NCBI GenBank assembly: GCA_029257775.1
Contig: JARIAQ010000014.1
Location: forward strand, 58,895 to 122,894
Length of the DNA stretch: 64,000 nt
Direction of reading: 5' to 3'
DNA from: Blautia sp.
Lineage (GTDB): Bacteria; Bacillota; Clostridia; Lachnospirales; Lachnospiraceae
How positions within the stretch are numbered: position 1 is the stretch's first letter; each line of letters begins with the position of its first letter. Both the position numbers and the translations under genes were made by a program. Shown here one piece after another: positions 37,212 to 46,489 of this stretch. The notes below the pieces were generated by a model. The model saw only the letters and a list, made by a program, of their open reading frames with translations, made no database searches and had not been told where the DNA came from.

Positions 37212-38273
37212 ATGAAATTTTTCCATATGGCAGATGTACATCTGGGGGCAGTACCGGATAAGGGATTCCCTTGGAGTTATGACAGAGGCAGGGAAATCTG
37301 GGAAAGTTTTCAAAATGTGATTAGACAGGCCGGCAGAGAAAATGTCGGTCTGTTTCTCATTGCAGGAGATTTATTCCATAGACAGCCTCTATTAAAAGAA
37401 CTAAAAGAAGTAAATGCATTGTTTGCTTCTATTCCCAACACAAAAATTGTTCTTATTGCAGGAAACCACGATTTTATAAAAGAAAACTCTTTTTACCAGA
37501 AGATTTCATGGGCAAAAAATGTTTTTTGGCTTTCAAAGGAGGAGCTTTCTTATGTTGACTTTCCAGATTTGGGTGTTCGTGTATATGGTTTTAGTTACCA
37601 TCAGAGAGAAATTTTAGAACCGAGATATGATCAGATGAAAATTTCTTCTCCAATGCCTGTGAATATTTTGTTGGCTCATGGAGGAGATGAAAGCCATATT
37701 CCAATTACTGGAGATACTTTTTTTTCGACACCATTTGATTATGTAGCATTGGGACATATTCATAAACATCAGATTTTGGAAGAGAACAAAGTAGCCTATG
37801 CTGGTTCTTTAGAACCATTGGATAAAAATGAAACAGGAATGCATGGATTTATAAAAGGAGAAATTCACAAAAAAGAGATTTACATAGAGTTTGTGCCTGC
37901 ATCTAAAAGAGAGTACCGAATTATTTCTATACGGGTAGGCAAAGACACCACACAATTTTCTTTAGAAAACACAGTACGAGAGAAGATAAAAGAAGAAGGT
38001 GAGGAACATCTATATACCATTGTTTTGGAAGGAAAAAAACCTACCCATACAGAATTTTTTATAGATGCTTTTTATAAATTAGGGAATATCAGAGATGTGG
38101 AAGATAAAACGACCATATCATATTCGAAGTCACAGTTAAGAGAAAATTATAAAGGAAGTATTATGGAAGTATATCTGAGTCTGTTTCAGCAAGAAGGAAT
38201 TACAGAAGAAGAGGAAAAAGCATTCCAATATGGTGTGGAGGCATTATTAGAGTCAGGGGAGGAATTACCATGA
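37212..38273 (+). CDS. SbcD/YhaO-like DNA repair metallophosphoesterase
   Basis: 353 residues. The calcineurin-type metal motifs are in order: HMADVHLGA, AGDLFHRQ, AGNHDF, LLAHGGD and LGHIHKH. The partner ATPase gene overlaps its end by four bases (ATGA). The pair resembles B. subtilis YhaO-YhaN more than SbcD-SbcC because the partner has membrane helices. Likely role: nuclease in DNA break repair. Confidence 0.92.
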   Translation: MKFFHMADVHLGAVPDKGFPWSYDRGREIWESFQNVIRQAGRENVGLFLIAGDLFHRQPLLKELKEVNALFASIPNTKIVLIAGNHDFIKENSFYQKISWAKNVFWLSKEELSYVDFPDLGVRVYGFSYHQREILEPRYDQMKISSPMPVNILLAHGGDESHIPITGDTFFSTPFDYVALGHIHKHQILEENKVAYAGSLEPLDKNETGMHGFIKGEIHKKEIYIEFVPASKREYRIISIRVGKDTTQFSLENTVREKIKEEGEEHLYTIVLEGKKPTHTEFFIDAFYKLGNIRDVEDKTTISYSKSQLRENYKGSIMEVYLSLFQQEGITEEEEKAFQYGVEALLESGEELP

Positions 38274-39706
38274 TTATCAATCGTCTGATTTTAAAAAACT
38301 TTGGTAAATTTCAAGGGAAGGAAATTTTATTAAAGGAAGGTGTGAACGTTCTTTTTGGAGAGAATGAGAGTGGAAAATCCACAGTTCATGTGTTCCTTCA
38401 AAGTATGTTGTTTGGAATGAAAAGAGCTAGAGGGAAAGCTTCTAAAACAGATCTTTATAGTCGCTATATACCGTGGGAAAATGAAAATTGGTATGAGGGT
38501 AGCATGATATTTACTTGTGGAGGGAGAAAATTTCGTCTGGAAAGAGGGTTTGGAAAATTTGCAAAAGTTCCTGCTCTTGTATGTGAGACAGATGGAGAAA
38601 TGTTATCTGTAGAGCAGGGAGATTTAGCTATACTTCTGGGGGGAATTACAGAGAATATTTACGAAAATACGGTTTCCATCGGACAGGCAAAAAGTAGAAC
38701 AGAGGAAGGACTTTTAAGAGAAATTCGAGATTATTTATCTGAATTTCAAGGGACTGGGGATTTTCGATTTCATCCTGAGAAGGCTGTGGAAAGTCTAAAG
38801 AAACGTAGAAAAGAGCTGGAGCAAAAGGAGAAGGAAGTCCTTGCAGAGAAAGAAAATCTTTATCAGGAAATTGTTTTTAAGATTCGTCACGAAGAAGAAG
38901 AAATAGAAAATATACAAAGAAAATTAAGGGAGAAACCGGTAGAGGACACTTCAACAAAAATAGTACAGGATGCAGTAAAAGAAAAACTTCTTTTTTTAAT
39001 AGCTCTTATCTTAGTAGGTATAGTAATAGGAGTTTTAGGGAAAAGTTTTCTGTGGACCATAATCATTCCGTTTTTATTGTATTTACTAGAAAGAAGATAT
39101 AAGAAACAAAAACTCAAGGAAAAAAAGGCAAAAGTACAGGAGCGTCGAAAAATTTTTACAGAGAGCCTTCAGGAAAGAAGAATAAAAATTGAAAATCTGA
39201 AGGAAGAAGCAACAGAAAGAAAGGCAGATTATTCCAAGATAGAAAAAATTCGTAAAGAGATACAAGCGATTGCTATGGCAGAAGAAAAAATAAAGGAAGC
39301 TGCAGCAAATTTGCAGAAGATGACGGCACAGAGACTCCAGGACAAAATCTCAGAAATTTTTTCAGAGATAACAAATGGAAAATATCGGAGAATTCTTTTA
39401 ACGGAGAACTTTGATATTTATTTGGATACAGGAGAAAAATATTTACAACTTTATCAAGTTAGCTATGGAACAGTAGAACAAGTATATTTGGCACTTCGGT
39501 TAGCATGTAGCGAAATTTTATGTAAGGAGGAAGATCTTCCGCTGATCCTTGATGAAACCTTTGCTATGTATGATGAAAAACGCTTAATTCAGACATTAAA
39601 ATATATTAGTCGAAGGAAAACTCAAGTAATCTTGTTTAGTAGCAATAAAAGGGAAATACAGGCTTTAGATAAGATGGGGATACCATTCTTTGTATCCAAG
39701 CTTTGA
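38270..39706 (+). CDS. Miniature YhaN/SbcC-like ABC ATPase with membrane hairpin
   Basis: 478 residues, about half the size of YhaN or SbcC. The N-terminal ATPase half has Walker A GENESGKST at 30-38; the C-terminal half has YGTVEQVYLALRLA (signature region) and Walker B LPLILDETFAMYD. Between them are two short coiled coils instead of the usual long arms, and in the middle two adjacent hydrophobic segments (LLFLIALILVGIVIGVLG and FLWTIIIPFLLYLL, about 240-275), so the tip of the hairpin is probably in the membrane. It pairs with the SbcD-like nuclease. Confidence 0.88.
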   Translation: MIINRLILKNFGKFQGKEILLKEGVNVLFGENESGKSTVHVFLQSMLFGMKRARGKASKTDLYSRYIPWENENWYEGSMIFTCGGRKFRLERGFGKFAKVPALVCETDGEMLSVEQGDLAILLGGITENIYENTVSIGQAKSRTEEGLLREIRDYLSEFQGTGDFRFHPEKAVESLKKRRKELEQKEKEVLAEKENLYQEIVFKIRHEEEEIENIQRKLREKPVEDTSTKIVQDAVKEKLLFLIALILVGIVIGVLGKSFLWTIIIPFLLYLLERRYKKQKLKEKKAKVQERRKIFTESLQERRIKIENLKEEATERKADYSKIEKIRKEIQAIAMAEEKIKEAAANLQKMTAQRLQDKISEIFSEITNGKYRRILLTENFDIYLDTGEKYLQLYQVSYGTVEQVYLALRLACSEILCKEEDLPLILDETFAMYDEKRLIQTLKYISRRKTQVILFSSNKREIQALDKMGIPFFVSKL

Positions 39707-39708
39707 TG

Positions 39709-39743
39709 AAAAGAGCCTCGGCTATACAGCCGAGGCTCTTTTC
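39709..39743. terminator. Bidirectional terminator
   Basis: Perfect 15-bp stem AAAAGAGCCTCGGCT / AGCCGAGGCTCTTTT with loop ATAC. A and T runs on either side let it stop both the asnS operon and the convergent minus-strand gene. Confidence 0.95.
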
Positions 39744-39786
39744 TGTTAGAAAGGAGGTGTTGACTCCGATATAAAAGAAGAAAAAG

Positions 39787-40005
39787 TTAGCAACCATAAT
39801 GTTGTTTAAAATGTCTGTGCTCATATTCTTCCAGTTTAATTTTTACATAATTCCAAGCTGTATGAATGGCAGGTGCCAAACCAGCAATTAATAAGAATAC
39901 AGTTACAAGGCTAATATCCTGTGTAATTTGGTAAACGTATCCAGCATACAGAATAGTAAATAATGCAGTACAAACACTTACGATAGGGATTAATTTATCT
40001 CTCAT
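39787..40005 (-). CDS. Small two-helix membrane protein
   Basis: 72 residues. I choose ATG 40005 (MRDKLIPIVSVCTALFTILY), which follows AGGAGG at 7 bases; a start at 40023 would place the ribosome binding site inside the gene. Two predicted helices (IPIVSVCTALFTILYAGYVY and LVTVFLLIAGLAPAIHTAW) and a charged, His-containing tail. It has its own promoter and terminator. Function unknown. Confidence 0.75.
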   Translation of the reverse strand: MRDKLIPIVSVCTALFTILYAGYVYQITQDISLVTVFLLIAGLAPAIHTAWNYVKIKLEEYEHRHFKQHYGC

Positions 40006-40049
40006 AGTGGCACCTCCTGACACTGAAAAAATATGTGATTTTTTCTTTT

Positions 40050-40078
40050 ATTATAATCCTAATAACTGTCAATTTCAA
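40050..40078 (-). promoter_or_regulatory. Promoter of the small membrane protein gene
   Basis: Minus strand: TTGAAA, 17-bp spacer, TATAAT. A TTGACA inside the spacer is only 11 bp from the -10 and is not usable with it. Confidence 0.7.
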
Positions 40079-40087
40079 GTTTGGATT

Positions 40088-41272
40088 TTACTTTTTCAGA
40101 CTTTGATTGTGCTTTTCTAAGAGTTTATTAATACGTTCCACAGGGTTTAAAAGATTGCTGATAGAACCATCATGATTTAAAGTATCAATAATCAGTGCAA
40201 TGTATTTGCTCATATCACAGTTTACATAATAAGGTTTTTCTAACAATTCATCTGTCTGATATACGAGATTTGTGGTAAGTAGACGATCAAAAGTACCTTC
40301 TTTGTAAGCTGCGTCGAATCTTTCCAAGCCATTTGTGAAAAGACCAAAAGTAGAACACATGAAAATTTTTCCTGCTCCTCTTTTTTTCAAAAGTGCAGCT
40401 ACTTCTAACATACTATCACCGGAAGAAATCATATCATCAATAATAATCATATTCTTACCGGAAACGTCAGCACCTAAGAATTCATGAGCTACAATAGGGT
40501 TTCTACCATCTATAATTGTAGAATAATCACGACGTTTATAGAACATTCCCATGTCTACACCTAGTACGTTTGCAAGGTAAATGGCACGTCCTGTACCACC
40601 GGCATCTGGACTTATAATCATTAAATGATCACTATCAACAGCTAAATCTGGTTCTGCTTTAAACAATCCTTTAATAAACTGGTAAGCAGGTTGTACAGTT
40701 TCGAAACCATGACGTGGAATGGCATTCTGAACACGAGGATCATGGGCGTCAAAAGTGATAATATTTTCTACTCCCATACGTGTCAGTTCTTGAAGAGCCA
40801 AAGCACAGTCTAAGGATTCTCTACCAGTTCTTTTATGTTGGCGGCTTTCATAGAGAAATGGCATAATTACGTTTACTCTGCGGGCTTTGCCGCCTACAGC
40901 AGCAATAATCCTTTTTAAATCCTGAAAATGATCATCTGGTGACATATGATTTTCCTGTCCACAAACTTTATAAGTCAGGGAATGGTTGCATACATCTACC
41001 ATTAGGTAGAGATCATCACCTCGTACTGATTCGCCTAGAACACCTTTGGCTTCTCCTGAGCCAAAACGTGGAGTCTGTGCGTTTACTAAATAGGACTCTC
41101 GTTGATAGCCTTCAAATTTTAGGTCGTTTTTTTCCTGATGGTCTCGGTCTTTTCTCCAGTTTACAATGTAATCATTTACTTTGTTTCCCAGTTTTTCACA
41201 ACTTTTCAGTGGGATAATACCCAGACGGCCTACAGGAAGGGAATCTAAAGGGGTTGCAGTTTTTGGTGACAT
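40088..41272 (-). CDS. prs: Ribose-phosphate pyrophosphokinase, long variant
   Basis: 394 residues, about 80 more than the usual enzyme. It makes PRPP from ribose 5-phosphate and ATP. The PRPP-binding loop is MIIIDDMISSGDS and the diphosphate loop SPDAGGTGRA; the flexible-loop region is FYKRRDYSTI. The ATP region FDAHDPRVQNAIPRHGFET departs from the usual DLHAxQ motif. Extra residues are mainly at the N-terminus. I prefer ATG 41272 (MSPKTATPL), 9 bases after GGAGG, over ATG 41278. Translationally coupled to the preceding dnaI-like gene. Confidence 0.9.
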   Translation of the reverse strand: MSPKTATPLDSLPVGRLGIIPLKSCEKLGNKVNDYIVNWRKDRDHQEKNDLKFEGYQRESYLVNAQTPRFGSGEAKGVLGESVRGDDLYLMVDVCNHSLTYKVCGQENHMSPDDHFQDLKRIIAAVGGKARRVNVIMPFLYESRQHKRTGRESLDCALALQELTRMGVENIITFDAHDPRVQNAIPRHGFETVQPAYQFIKGLFKAEPDLAVDSDHLMIISPDAGGTGRAIYLANVLGVDMGMFYKRRDYSTIIDGRNPIVAHEFLGADVSGKNMIIIDDMISSGDSMLEVAALLKKRGAGKIFMCSTFGLFTNGLERFDAAYKEGTFDRLLTTNLVYQTDELLEKPYYVNCDMSKYIALIIDTLNHDGSISNLLNPVERINKLLEKHNQSLKK

Positions 41273-41274
41273 TT

Positions 41275-42261
41275 TCATTTTCCTCCTAAAAGTCTTTTTT
41301 GAATTCTTATGTCATTTCCAACCAGTTTCAACATGGTATAATTGCTGGTTACTCGGGAGAATGTTCTTTCTGAATAAGTATCCAGAAAATCTTCCATAGT
41401 AAGATTGGTAGAAATGATTGTTGAATGTTTATTAATAATTCGCTCATTGATGCAGCAAAAGAGCTGAGAAGAAATAAAACTATTAGTGAGCTCCGTTCCT
41501 AAATCATCAATAATAAGCAAATCACAGTCAAAAACAAATTGTGCCATATCAGCCACTTCGGTATTTTTATCAAATGTATTTTTAGATAATAAGTCAAATA
41601 AATCAAAAGAAGTAAAATATAAAACAAAAAAAGAACGGTCTAGGAGTTCCTTGGCAATGCAGTGAGTAAGATAAGTCTTTCCTACACCAGTATCTCCGTA
41701 AATAAGGAGATTATTACCATTGGGAAAACCGTTAATGAAATCCCATGATTTTTCGTAAGCGTTTTTGGCAGAGTCTAAAGAAGTGATTCCGCTGGCAGCA
41801 TCTAAAAAATCAGGAGAATAATAATCGAAAGAAAAATAACTAAAGTTTTCCGTATTTAATATGCTTCGAATATTGGACTGGGTGTATAGTAAATCAACAG
41901 CAGCTTTTCGAAAACAACCACATTTTTCAGATCCAATGTAGCCAGTATCTTTACAAAGAGGACAGTCATAATGCATATCTAGATAATCTTTTGGATAGCC
42001 ATTTTTTAAAAGAATTTCTGTGCGCTCTTTAGAAAGCTTTTGTATTTTTTCAGAGAGATCAAAGTCATTTTCTTTTACAGCACCCAAAACAATACGAGCT
42101 TTTAAAAGTCCCAGAGCTGCAATTTCCTGACGAATTTCTGCTAGTCTTGGTATTTGTTTTTCCGCTTGTGCAATTCGCTCACTTTGTTCATGCTTATGAA
42201 GAAGTTGCTTTTGATTATAGCTGCGCATAAGCGCATCATATTGAAAGTTTTTAAGTGACAC
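41275..42261 (-). CDS. DnaI/DnaC-like helicase-loader ATPase
   Basis: 328 residues with GTG start after AAGGAG. A coiled N-terminus is followed by the zinc-type segment CPLCKDTGYIGSEKCGCF (about residues 115-132), then an AAA+ domain with Walker A GDTGVGKTYLTH, Walker B LLIIDDLGTE and sensor ISTNLTMEDF. This is the DnaI pattern of Firmicutes, loading the replicative helicase. It lies 16 bases after a DnaD gene, and its end overlaps prs. Confidence 0.92.
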   Translation of the reverse strand: MSLKNFQYDALMRSYNQKQLLHKHEQSERIAQAEKQIPRLAEIRQEIAALGLLKARIVLGAVKENDFDLSEKIQKLSKERTEILLKNGYPKDYLDMHYDCPLCKDTGYIGSEKCGCFRKAAVDLLYTQSNIRSILNTENFSYFSFDYYSPDFLDAASGITSLDSAKNAYEKSWDFINGFPNGNNLLIYGDTGVGKTYLTHCIAKELLDRSFFVLYFTSFDLFDLLSKNTFDKNTEVADMAQFVFDCDLLIIDDLGTELTNSFISSQLFCCINERIINKHSTIISTNLTMEDFLDTYSERTFSRVTSNYTMLKLVGNDIRIQKRLLGGK

Positions 42262-42277
42262 AGTGAATCTCCTTACC

Positions 42278-43306
42278 TTATTTGTTCAGAAGTTGTTTTT
42301 CAAGTTCTGCCATGTTGTAATTTCTTTGATGGAAATTATTAAATTTGTTTTTAGATGAAGCTGGCATAGGTTTGGAAACAGTAGTCTTTGAAGCTTTTTG
42401 TTGCTGGAAGTTCTGATCTAAAGCATCAATATCAGATAAATGATGTACGCCATTTTTGAACCAACTTTCCAAAATGCTGTCTGCATAGGAAAAACTTGCT
42501 TTTCCAGTAGCTAAGACTGTGCGGTTACATGCTTCGGAGATAACTTCCAAAGTAAATCCGTACTGATTTAACCATAAATTCATATATTGGATTTCTTTAT
42601 CTAAAGGATTTCGGTTTTTAATCCCAAAAGCTCTTAATATAGTAAAGTAATTTTTATTATAAAGATTTGTTTCTTCCTTTGCTTCAGTAACAGTTGTAAT
42701 ATTTTGTTCAGCCCATGCAAGACCTACTTTTTTAATATATGCCATACTGGTACTACCTTTAGAAACACAATATTCAATCAGATATTCTAGCAAGTCAGAA
42801 GAAAGTTTTACTTCGTCATATAAATATAGTAAAGTTTGTATATCTGTGGGAGAAAGATTTTTTCCTAGATATTGTTCTGCAATAAAGAGAAGTTGTCGTA
42901 CTTCGTCATTGCTTTTTAACTCTTTGATTTTATCCGGTGTCAGTGCAAAGCTGGAAGAAATCGGTTTTTCTAAAGTTGCTGTAGACTCTTGAAGAGGAGT
43001 GTTTTTTTCTTTTGGGGGATAAAATACGATTTCCTGTAAATTTCCCTTTCCATCCATAGAAACATCCAGTACACCACAGTTTTGCCAGTAACGGAGAGCT
43101 CTTTGAATATCTGCTTCTGTACAATTAAAAGCATCAGCAATAGAGGATAAGTCTAATGCAGTTCCTTTTCCAGATGCGTGGCGCAGAAGATAGAGATAAA
43201 TTTTTACGAATTCTCCATTAGCGGACGGCATATAAAAATCCAGAAAAGAATTAGAGATAAAAGTAAATTCCTCCGGAAAGCTGTTATAAACTTTAAATTG
43301 TCCCAT
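42278..43306 (-). CDS. DnaD-domain replication protein
   Basis: 342 residues. The N-terminal winged helix (YLYLLRHASGKGTALDLSSI; ADIQRALRYWQNCGVLDV) is followed by two DnaD/DnaB_2 domains (about 125-205 and 215-295); the second carries the YADSILESW motif (YxxxIxxxW) typical of DnaD C-domains. Together with the DnaI-like gene this forms the primosome unit that brings helicase to origins or stalled forks. It begins the operon dnaD-dnaI-prs; a weak AAAGGAAG precedes ATG. Confidence 0.92.
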   Translation of the reverse strand: MGQFKVYNSFPEEFTFISNSFLDFYMPSANGEFVKIYLYLLRHASGKGTALDLSSIADAFNCTEADIQRALRYWQNCGVLDVSMDGKGNLQEIVFYPPKEKNTPLQESTATLEKPISSSFALTPDKIKELKSNDEVRQLLFIAEQYLGKNLSPTDIQTLLYLYDEVKLSSDLLEYLIEYCVSKGSTSMAYIKKVGLAWAEQNITTVTEAKEETNLYNKNYFTILRAFGIKNRNPLDKEIQYMNLWLNQYGFTLEVISEACNRTVLATGKASFSYADSILESWFKNGVHHLSDIDALDQNFQQQKASKTTVSKPMPASSKNKFNNFHQRNYNMAELEKQLLNK

Positions 43307-43352
43307 GTTACACTTCCTTTACGTTTCTATACTATCTTTTATAATCAACTTC

Positions 43353-43361
43353 AGTATAGCA
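43353..43361 (-). promoter_or_regulatory. Extended -10 promoter of dnaD
   Basis: Minus strand TGC-TATACT; no strong -35. It lies about 75 bp downstream (in dnaD direction) of the paired DnaA boxes. Confidence 0.5.
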
Positions 43362-43436
43362 CAGAACTTTTAAAAAGAGAACCAGCTTTTTTTTCGACAG
43401 CGAAAAATGAAAGGGGATAAAGAAATTTGTGGGGAA

Positions 43437-43621
43437 TGTGGATAATGTGGATAAAAAAGTGGATGGTTTTTTATTGCAAACCTAAAATTGTCGAAAAAAT
43501 AAGGAATTTCATATATTTTTGCTGCAACTGATGTCGAATTATGTCAACTATTTAATGCACAAAAAAATCCACATGTTCCAGGAGAAGAACATGTGGAAGA
43601 TTTGGTGGATAGTGTGGATAA
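43437..43621. promoter_or_regulatory. Cluster of DnaA boxes
   Basis: Three perfect TGTGGATAA boxes (reverse TTATCCACA): 43437-43445 and 43446-43454 directly abutting, and 43613-43621. Degenerate copies lie at 43412-43420 (GGGGATAA core) and 43458-43466 (GTGGATGG core). All point the same way in the 317-base gap between dnaD and murC, which otherwise holds the murC terminator and an AT-rich stretch. Confidence 0.8.
43561..43597 (-). terminator. Terminator of murC
   Basis: Minus strand: perfect 11-bp stem TCCACATGTTC / GAACATGTGGA, 8-base loop, followed by seven T. Confidence 0.92.
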
Positions 43622-43623
43622 CT

Positions 43624-45003
43624 CTATTGCCCAAGGAGACTTTCGCCGATTTTATATACATCTCCAGCCCCCATAGTTATCAACACATCTCCGTTGATAC
43701 AATTTTCTAATAAAAATGCTTCAATCTCATCAAATGTAGGGAAATAATAAGCTTTTCCACCTCGCTCATTGATTTTGTCACATAAATCAGAGGAAGAAAT
43801 TCCCAGATTATCAGTTTCTCTAGCAGCATAAATATCTGCTAAGATAACGCATTCTGCTTTTGCTAATACATCTGCAAATTCATCCATCAATGCTTTTGTA
43901 CGTGTGTAAGTATGAGGTTGGAATACACACCATGTTGTGTTATGTGGATAATTTCCAGCTGTTTTTAAAGTTGCCGCAATTTCTGTAGGATGATGAGCGT
44001 AATCATCAATAATAGTAACACCGCCTACTTTGCCCTTGTACTGAAAGCGACGATCCGTGCCACTAAAATGTAAAAGTCCGCGTCTGATAGTATCTAAGTC
44101 AATACCGGCTTCTACACCTAAAGCAATGGCAGAAAGTGCGTTGGAAACATTATGAAGCCCTGGTACAGATAGAGAAAACTGTCCAATACACTGTCCATGA
44201 TGCATGCAATCAAAGGATGCATGGGCAGTTTCGTCAAAGGTAATATTTTCTGCGGTATATTCAGCATTTGTTTCCAATGCATAAGTAATAATTTTACATG
44301 AAAGATCATTAGTGATTTCTTCTACATTGGGAATATCACCATTAATAATTAAAGTGCCGTCCGCAGGAAGCTTTTCAGCAAATAATCGGAAAGAATGGCG
44401 AATATCATCTAAGTCTTTAAAGAAATCTAGATGATCTGCATCAATGTTTAAAATAATACTGATTTTTGGAAAAAAGCTTAAAAAGCTATTTGTGTACTCA
44501 CAAGCTTCTGTAATAAAAGTTTCTGAATTTCCCACACGTATATTTCCGTGTATTGCAGGAAGAATGCCACCAACAGAAATTGTAGGATCAGCTTCTGCTT
44601 CCAAAAGGACATGAGAAATCATGGAAGTTGTGGTTGTTTTGCCATGAGTTCCTGCTACGGCAATAGGAAGTTCATAATTTTTCATAATTTGCCCAAGCAG
44701 TTCTGCACGAGAAATCATAGGTATGTTTTTTCCTTTAGCGCAGGCAAATTCTGGATTGTCTTCATGAATTGCTGCAGTATAGACAACAAGGTCAATATCA
44801 TCTGTAATATTAGAAGCTCTCTGACCAATGTAAATTTTTGCACCTTTTTCTTCCAGGTGTTGGGTAAGCTCAGAGTTTTTTGAATCAGAACCAGATATTG
44901 GGAAATTTTCTCCCAGAAGTATTTCCGCAAGACCACTCATACTGATACCACCGATACCAATGAAATGAATGTGGAGCGGTTTATGAAAATCAATTTGATA
45001 CAT
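43624..45003 (-). CDS. murC: UDP-N-acetylmuramate-L-alanine ligase
   Basis: 459-residue Mur ligase adding L-Ala to UDP-MurNAc in the cytoplasm. The N-terminal Rossmann fold starts HFIGIGGISMSGLAE; the ATP loop is VAGTHGKTTTTSM; the central motif NIDADHLDFF and C-terminal DDYAHHPTEIAATL are intact. The start is preceded by GAAGGG. It is monocistronic with its own terminator; a minus-strand TATAAT at 45040-45045 is the likely -10. Confidence 0.98.
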   Translation of the reverse strand: MYQIDFHKPLHIHFIGIGGISMSGLAEILLGENFPISGSDSKNSELTQHLEEKGAKIYIGQRASNITDDIDLVVYTAAIHEDNPEFACAKGKNIPMISRAELLGQIMKNYELPIAVAGTHGKTTTTSMISHVLLEAEADPTISVGGILPAIHGNIRVGNSETFITEACEYTNSFLSFFPKISIILNIDADHLDFFKDLDDIRHSFRLFAEKLPADGTLIINGDIPNVEEITNDLSCKIITYALETNAEYTAENITFDETAHASFDCMHHGQCIGQFSLSVPGLHNVSNALSAIALGVEAGIDLDTIRRGLLHFSGTDRRFQYKGKVGGVTIIDDYAHHPTEIAATLKTAGNYPHNTTWCVFQPHTYTRTKALMDEFADVLAKAECVILADIYAARETDNLGISSSDLCDKINERGGKAYYFPTFDEIEAFLLENCINGDVLITMGAGDVYKIGESLLGQ

Positions 45004-45151
45004 AATAATCCCTTCTTTAAAATTTATTTTATTTCCCTAATTATAATCAAGTTTTTTCAAAATGAAAACCCCTTATTTAAGAAATCCTTGTTAAGAATAG
45101 GTAAAATGTAACAAAAAGTATAAAAATGTCGAAAAGAAATTGTTAAAAATG

Positions 45152-45180
45152 TTCACTTATTCAGAGAGGTGTGGTATAAT
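45152..45180 (+). promoter_or_regulatory. Promoter of glgC-glgD-spoVG
   Basis: TTCACT, 17-bp spacer, TATAAT, with TGG before the -10 (extended -10). Confidence 0.75.
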
Positions 45181-45214
45181 AAGAACACTATAGAAAGATA
45201 CAAGAGGTGATGGC

Positions 45215-46489
45215 ATGATTAAGAAAGAGATGATTGCAATGCTTCTGGCCGGCGGTCAAGGCAGCAGACTTGGTGTTCTTACTGCAAAGGTAGCAAAACC
45301 CGCAGTGACATTTGGAGGGAAATACAGAATTATTGATTTTCCGCTGAGCAACTGTATCAACTCAGGTGTAGATACGGTTGGTGTACTGACACAGTACCAG
45401 CCTTTGCGTTTGAATACACATATTGGTATAGGAATTCCGTGGGATTTGGATAAAAATGTAGGAGGGGTTTCCATTTTGCCTCCTTATGAAAAGAAAACAA
45501 ATACAGAATGGTATACAGGTACGGCAAATGCAATTTATCAAAATTTAGCATATATGGAAACCTTTAATCCGGATTATGTGTTAATTTTGGGTGGTGACCA
45601 TATCTACAAAATGGATTATGAAATTATGCTAGATTTCCATAAAGCAAACAAGGCAGATGTGACAATAGCATGTATGCCAGTGCCGTGGGAAGAAGCATCA
45701 AGATTTGGTCTGGCAATCACAGATGAAACAGGAAGAGTTACTGAGTTTGAAGAAAAACCTGCAGATCCTAAGAGTAATCTTGCATCTATGGGAATCTACA
45801 TTTTTAGCTGGCCGGTTTTAAAAGAAGCTTTAATTGCTTTAAAAGATCAGTCAGGATGTGACTTTGGTAAACATATTCTTCCATATTGTAAAGAGAAAGG
45901 ACAGCGGCTTTTTGCTTATGAATACAATGGCTATTGGAAAGACGTAGGTACTTTAGGCTCTTATTGGGAAGCAAATATGGAACTGATTGATATTATTCCT
46001 GAATTTAACTTATATGAAGAATTTTGGAAAATATATACCAAGGGCGATGTGATTACACCTCAATACATTGCTGCAGATGCTGTGGTAGAAAAGAGTATCA
46101 TTGGAGAGGGGACTGAGGTTTACGGCGAAGTACATAATTCGGTAATTGGAGCAGGAGTTACCATTAAGAAAGGAGCCGTCATTCATGATTCCATTATTAT
46201 GAAGGGGACAACCATTGGAGAATATAATGTGATTGATAAAGCTATTATTGCAGAAAATGTAACAGTGGGCGATAACGTTGTAATGGGAATTGGTGAAGAA
46301 GTTCCAAATAAATTTAAACCGAATGTATATTCTTTTGGATTGGTGACAATAGGTGCAAATACAGTAATTCCGTCAGATGTAAGCATCGGAAAAAATACAG
46401 CAGTAGTAGGTATAACTACAGCAGAGGATTATCCAGATGGAGTATTGGCTAGCGGAGAAACATTGAATAAGGAAGGTGAGACAGAATGA
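45215..46489 (+). CDS. glgC: Glucose-1-phosphate adenylyltransferase, catalytic subunit
   Basis: 424 residues; makes ADP-glucose for glycogen. The nucleotidyltransferase loop is [20 protein letters not shown]; the catalytic Asp region is [12 protein letters not shown]; the glucose-1-phosphate site [10 protein letters not shown] and the C-terminal left-handed beta-helix repeats ([18 protein letters not shown]) are present. ATG follows GAGGTG. It overlaps glgD by four bases, giving the heteromeric GlgC-GlgD enzyme of Firmicutes. Confidence 0.97.
   Translation: MIKKEMIAMLLAGGQGSRLGVLTAKVAKPAVTFGGKYRIIDFPLSNCINSGVDTVGVLTQYQPLRLNTHIGIGIPWDLDKNVGGVSILPPYEKKTNTEWYTGTANAIYQNLAYMETFNPDYVLILGGDHIYKMDYEIMLDFHKANKADVTIACMPVPWEEASRFGLAITDETGRVTEFEEKPADPKSNLASMGIYIFSWPVLKEALIALKDQSGCDFGKHILPYCKEKGQRLFAYEYNGYWKDVGTLGSYWEANMELIDIIPEFNLYEEFWKIYTKGDVITPQYIAADAVVEKSIIGEGTEVYGEVHNSVIGAGVTIKKGAVIHDSIIMKGTTIGEYNVIDKAIIAENVTVGDNVVMGIGEEVPNKFKPNVYSFGLVTIGANTVIPSDVSIGKNTAVVGITTAEDYPDGVLASGETLNKEGETE

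Noticed and set aside
43411..43621. Chromosomal origin (oriC)
   Set aside because: DnaA boxes are present, but dnaA, dnaN, rpmH and a clear DNA-unwinding element with clustered boxes on both strands are not; a regulatory or titration site fits better.
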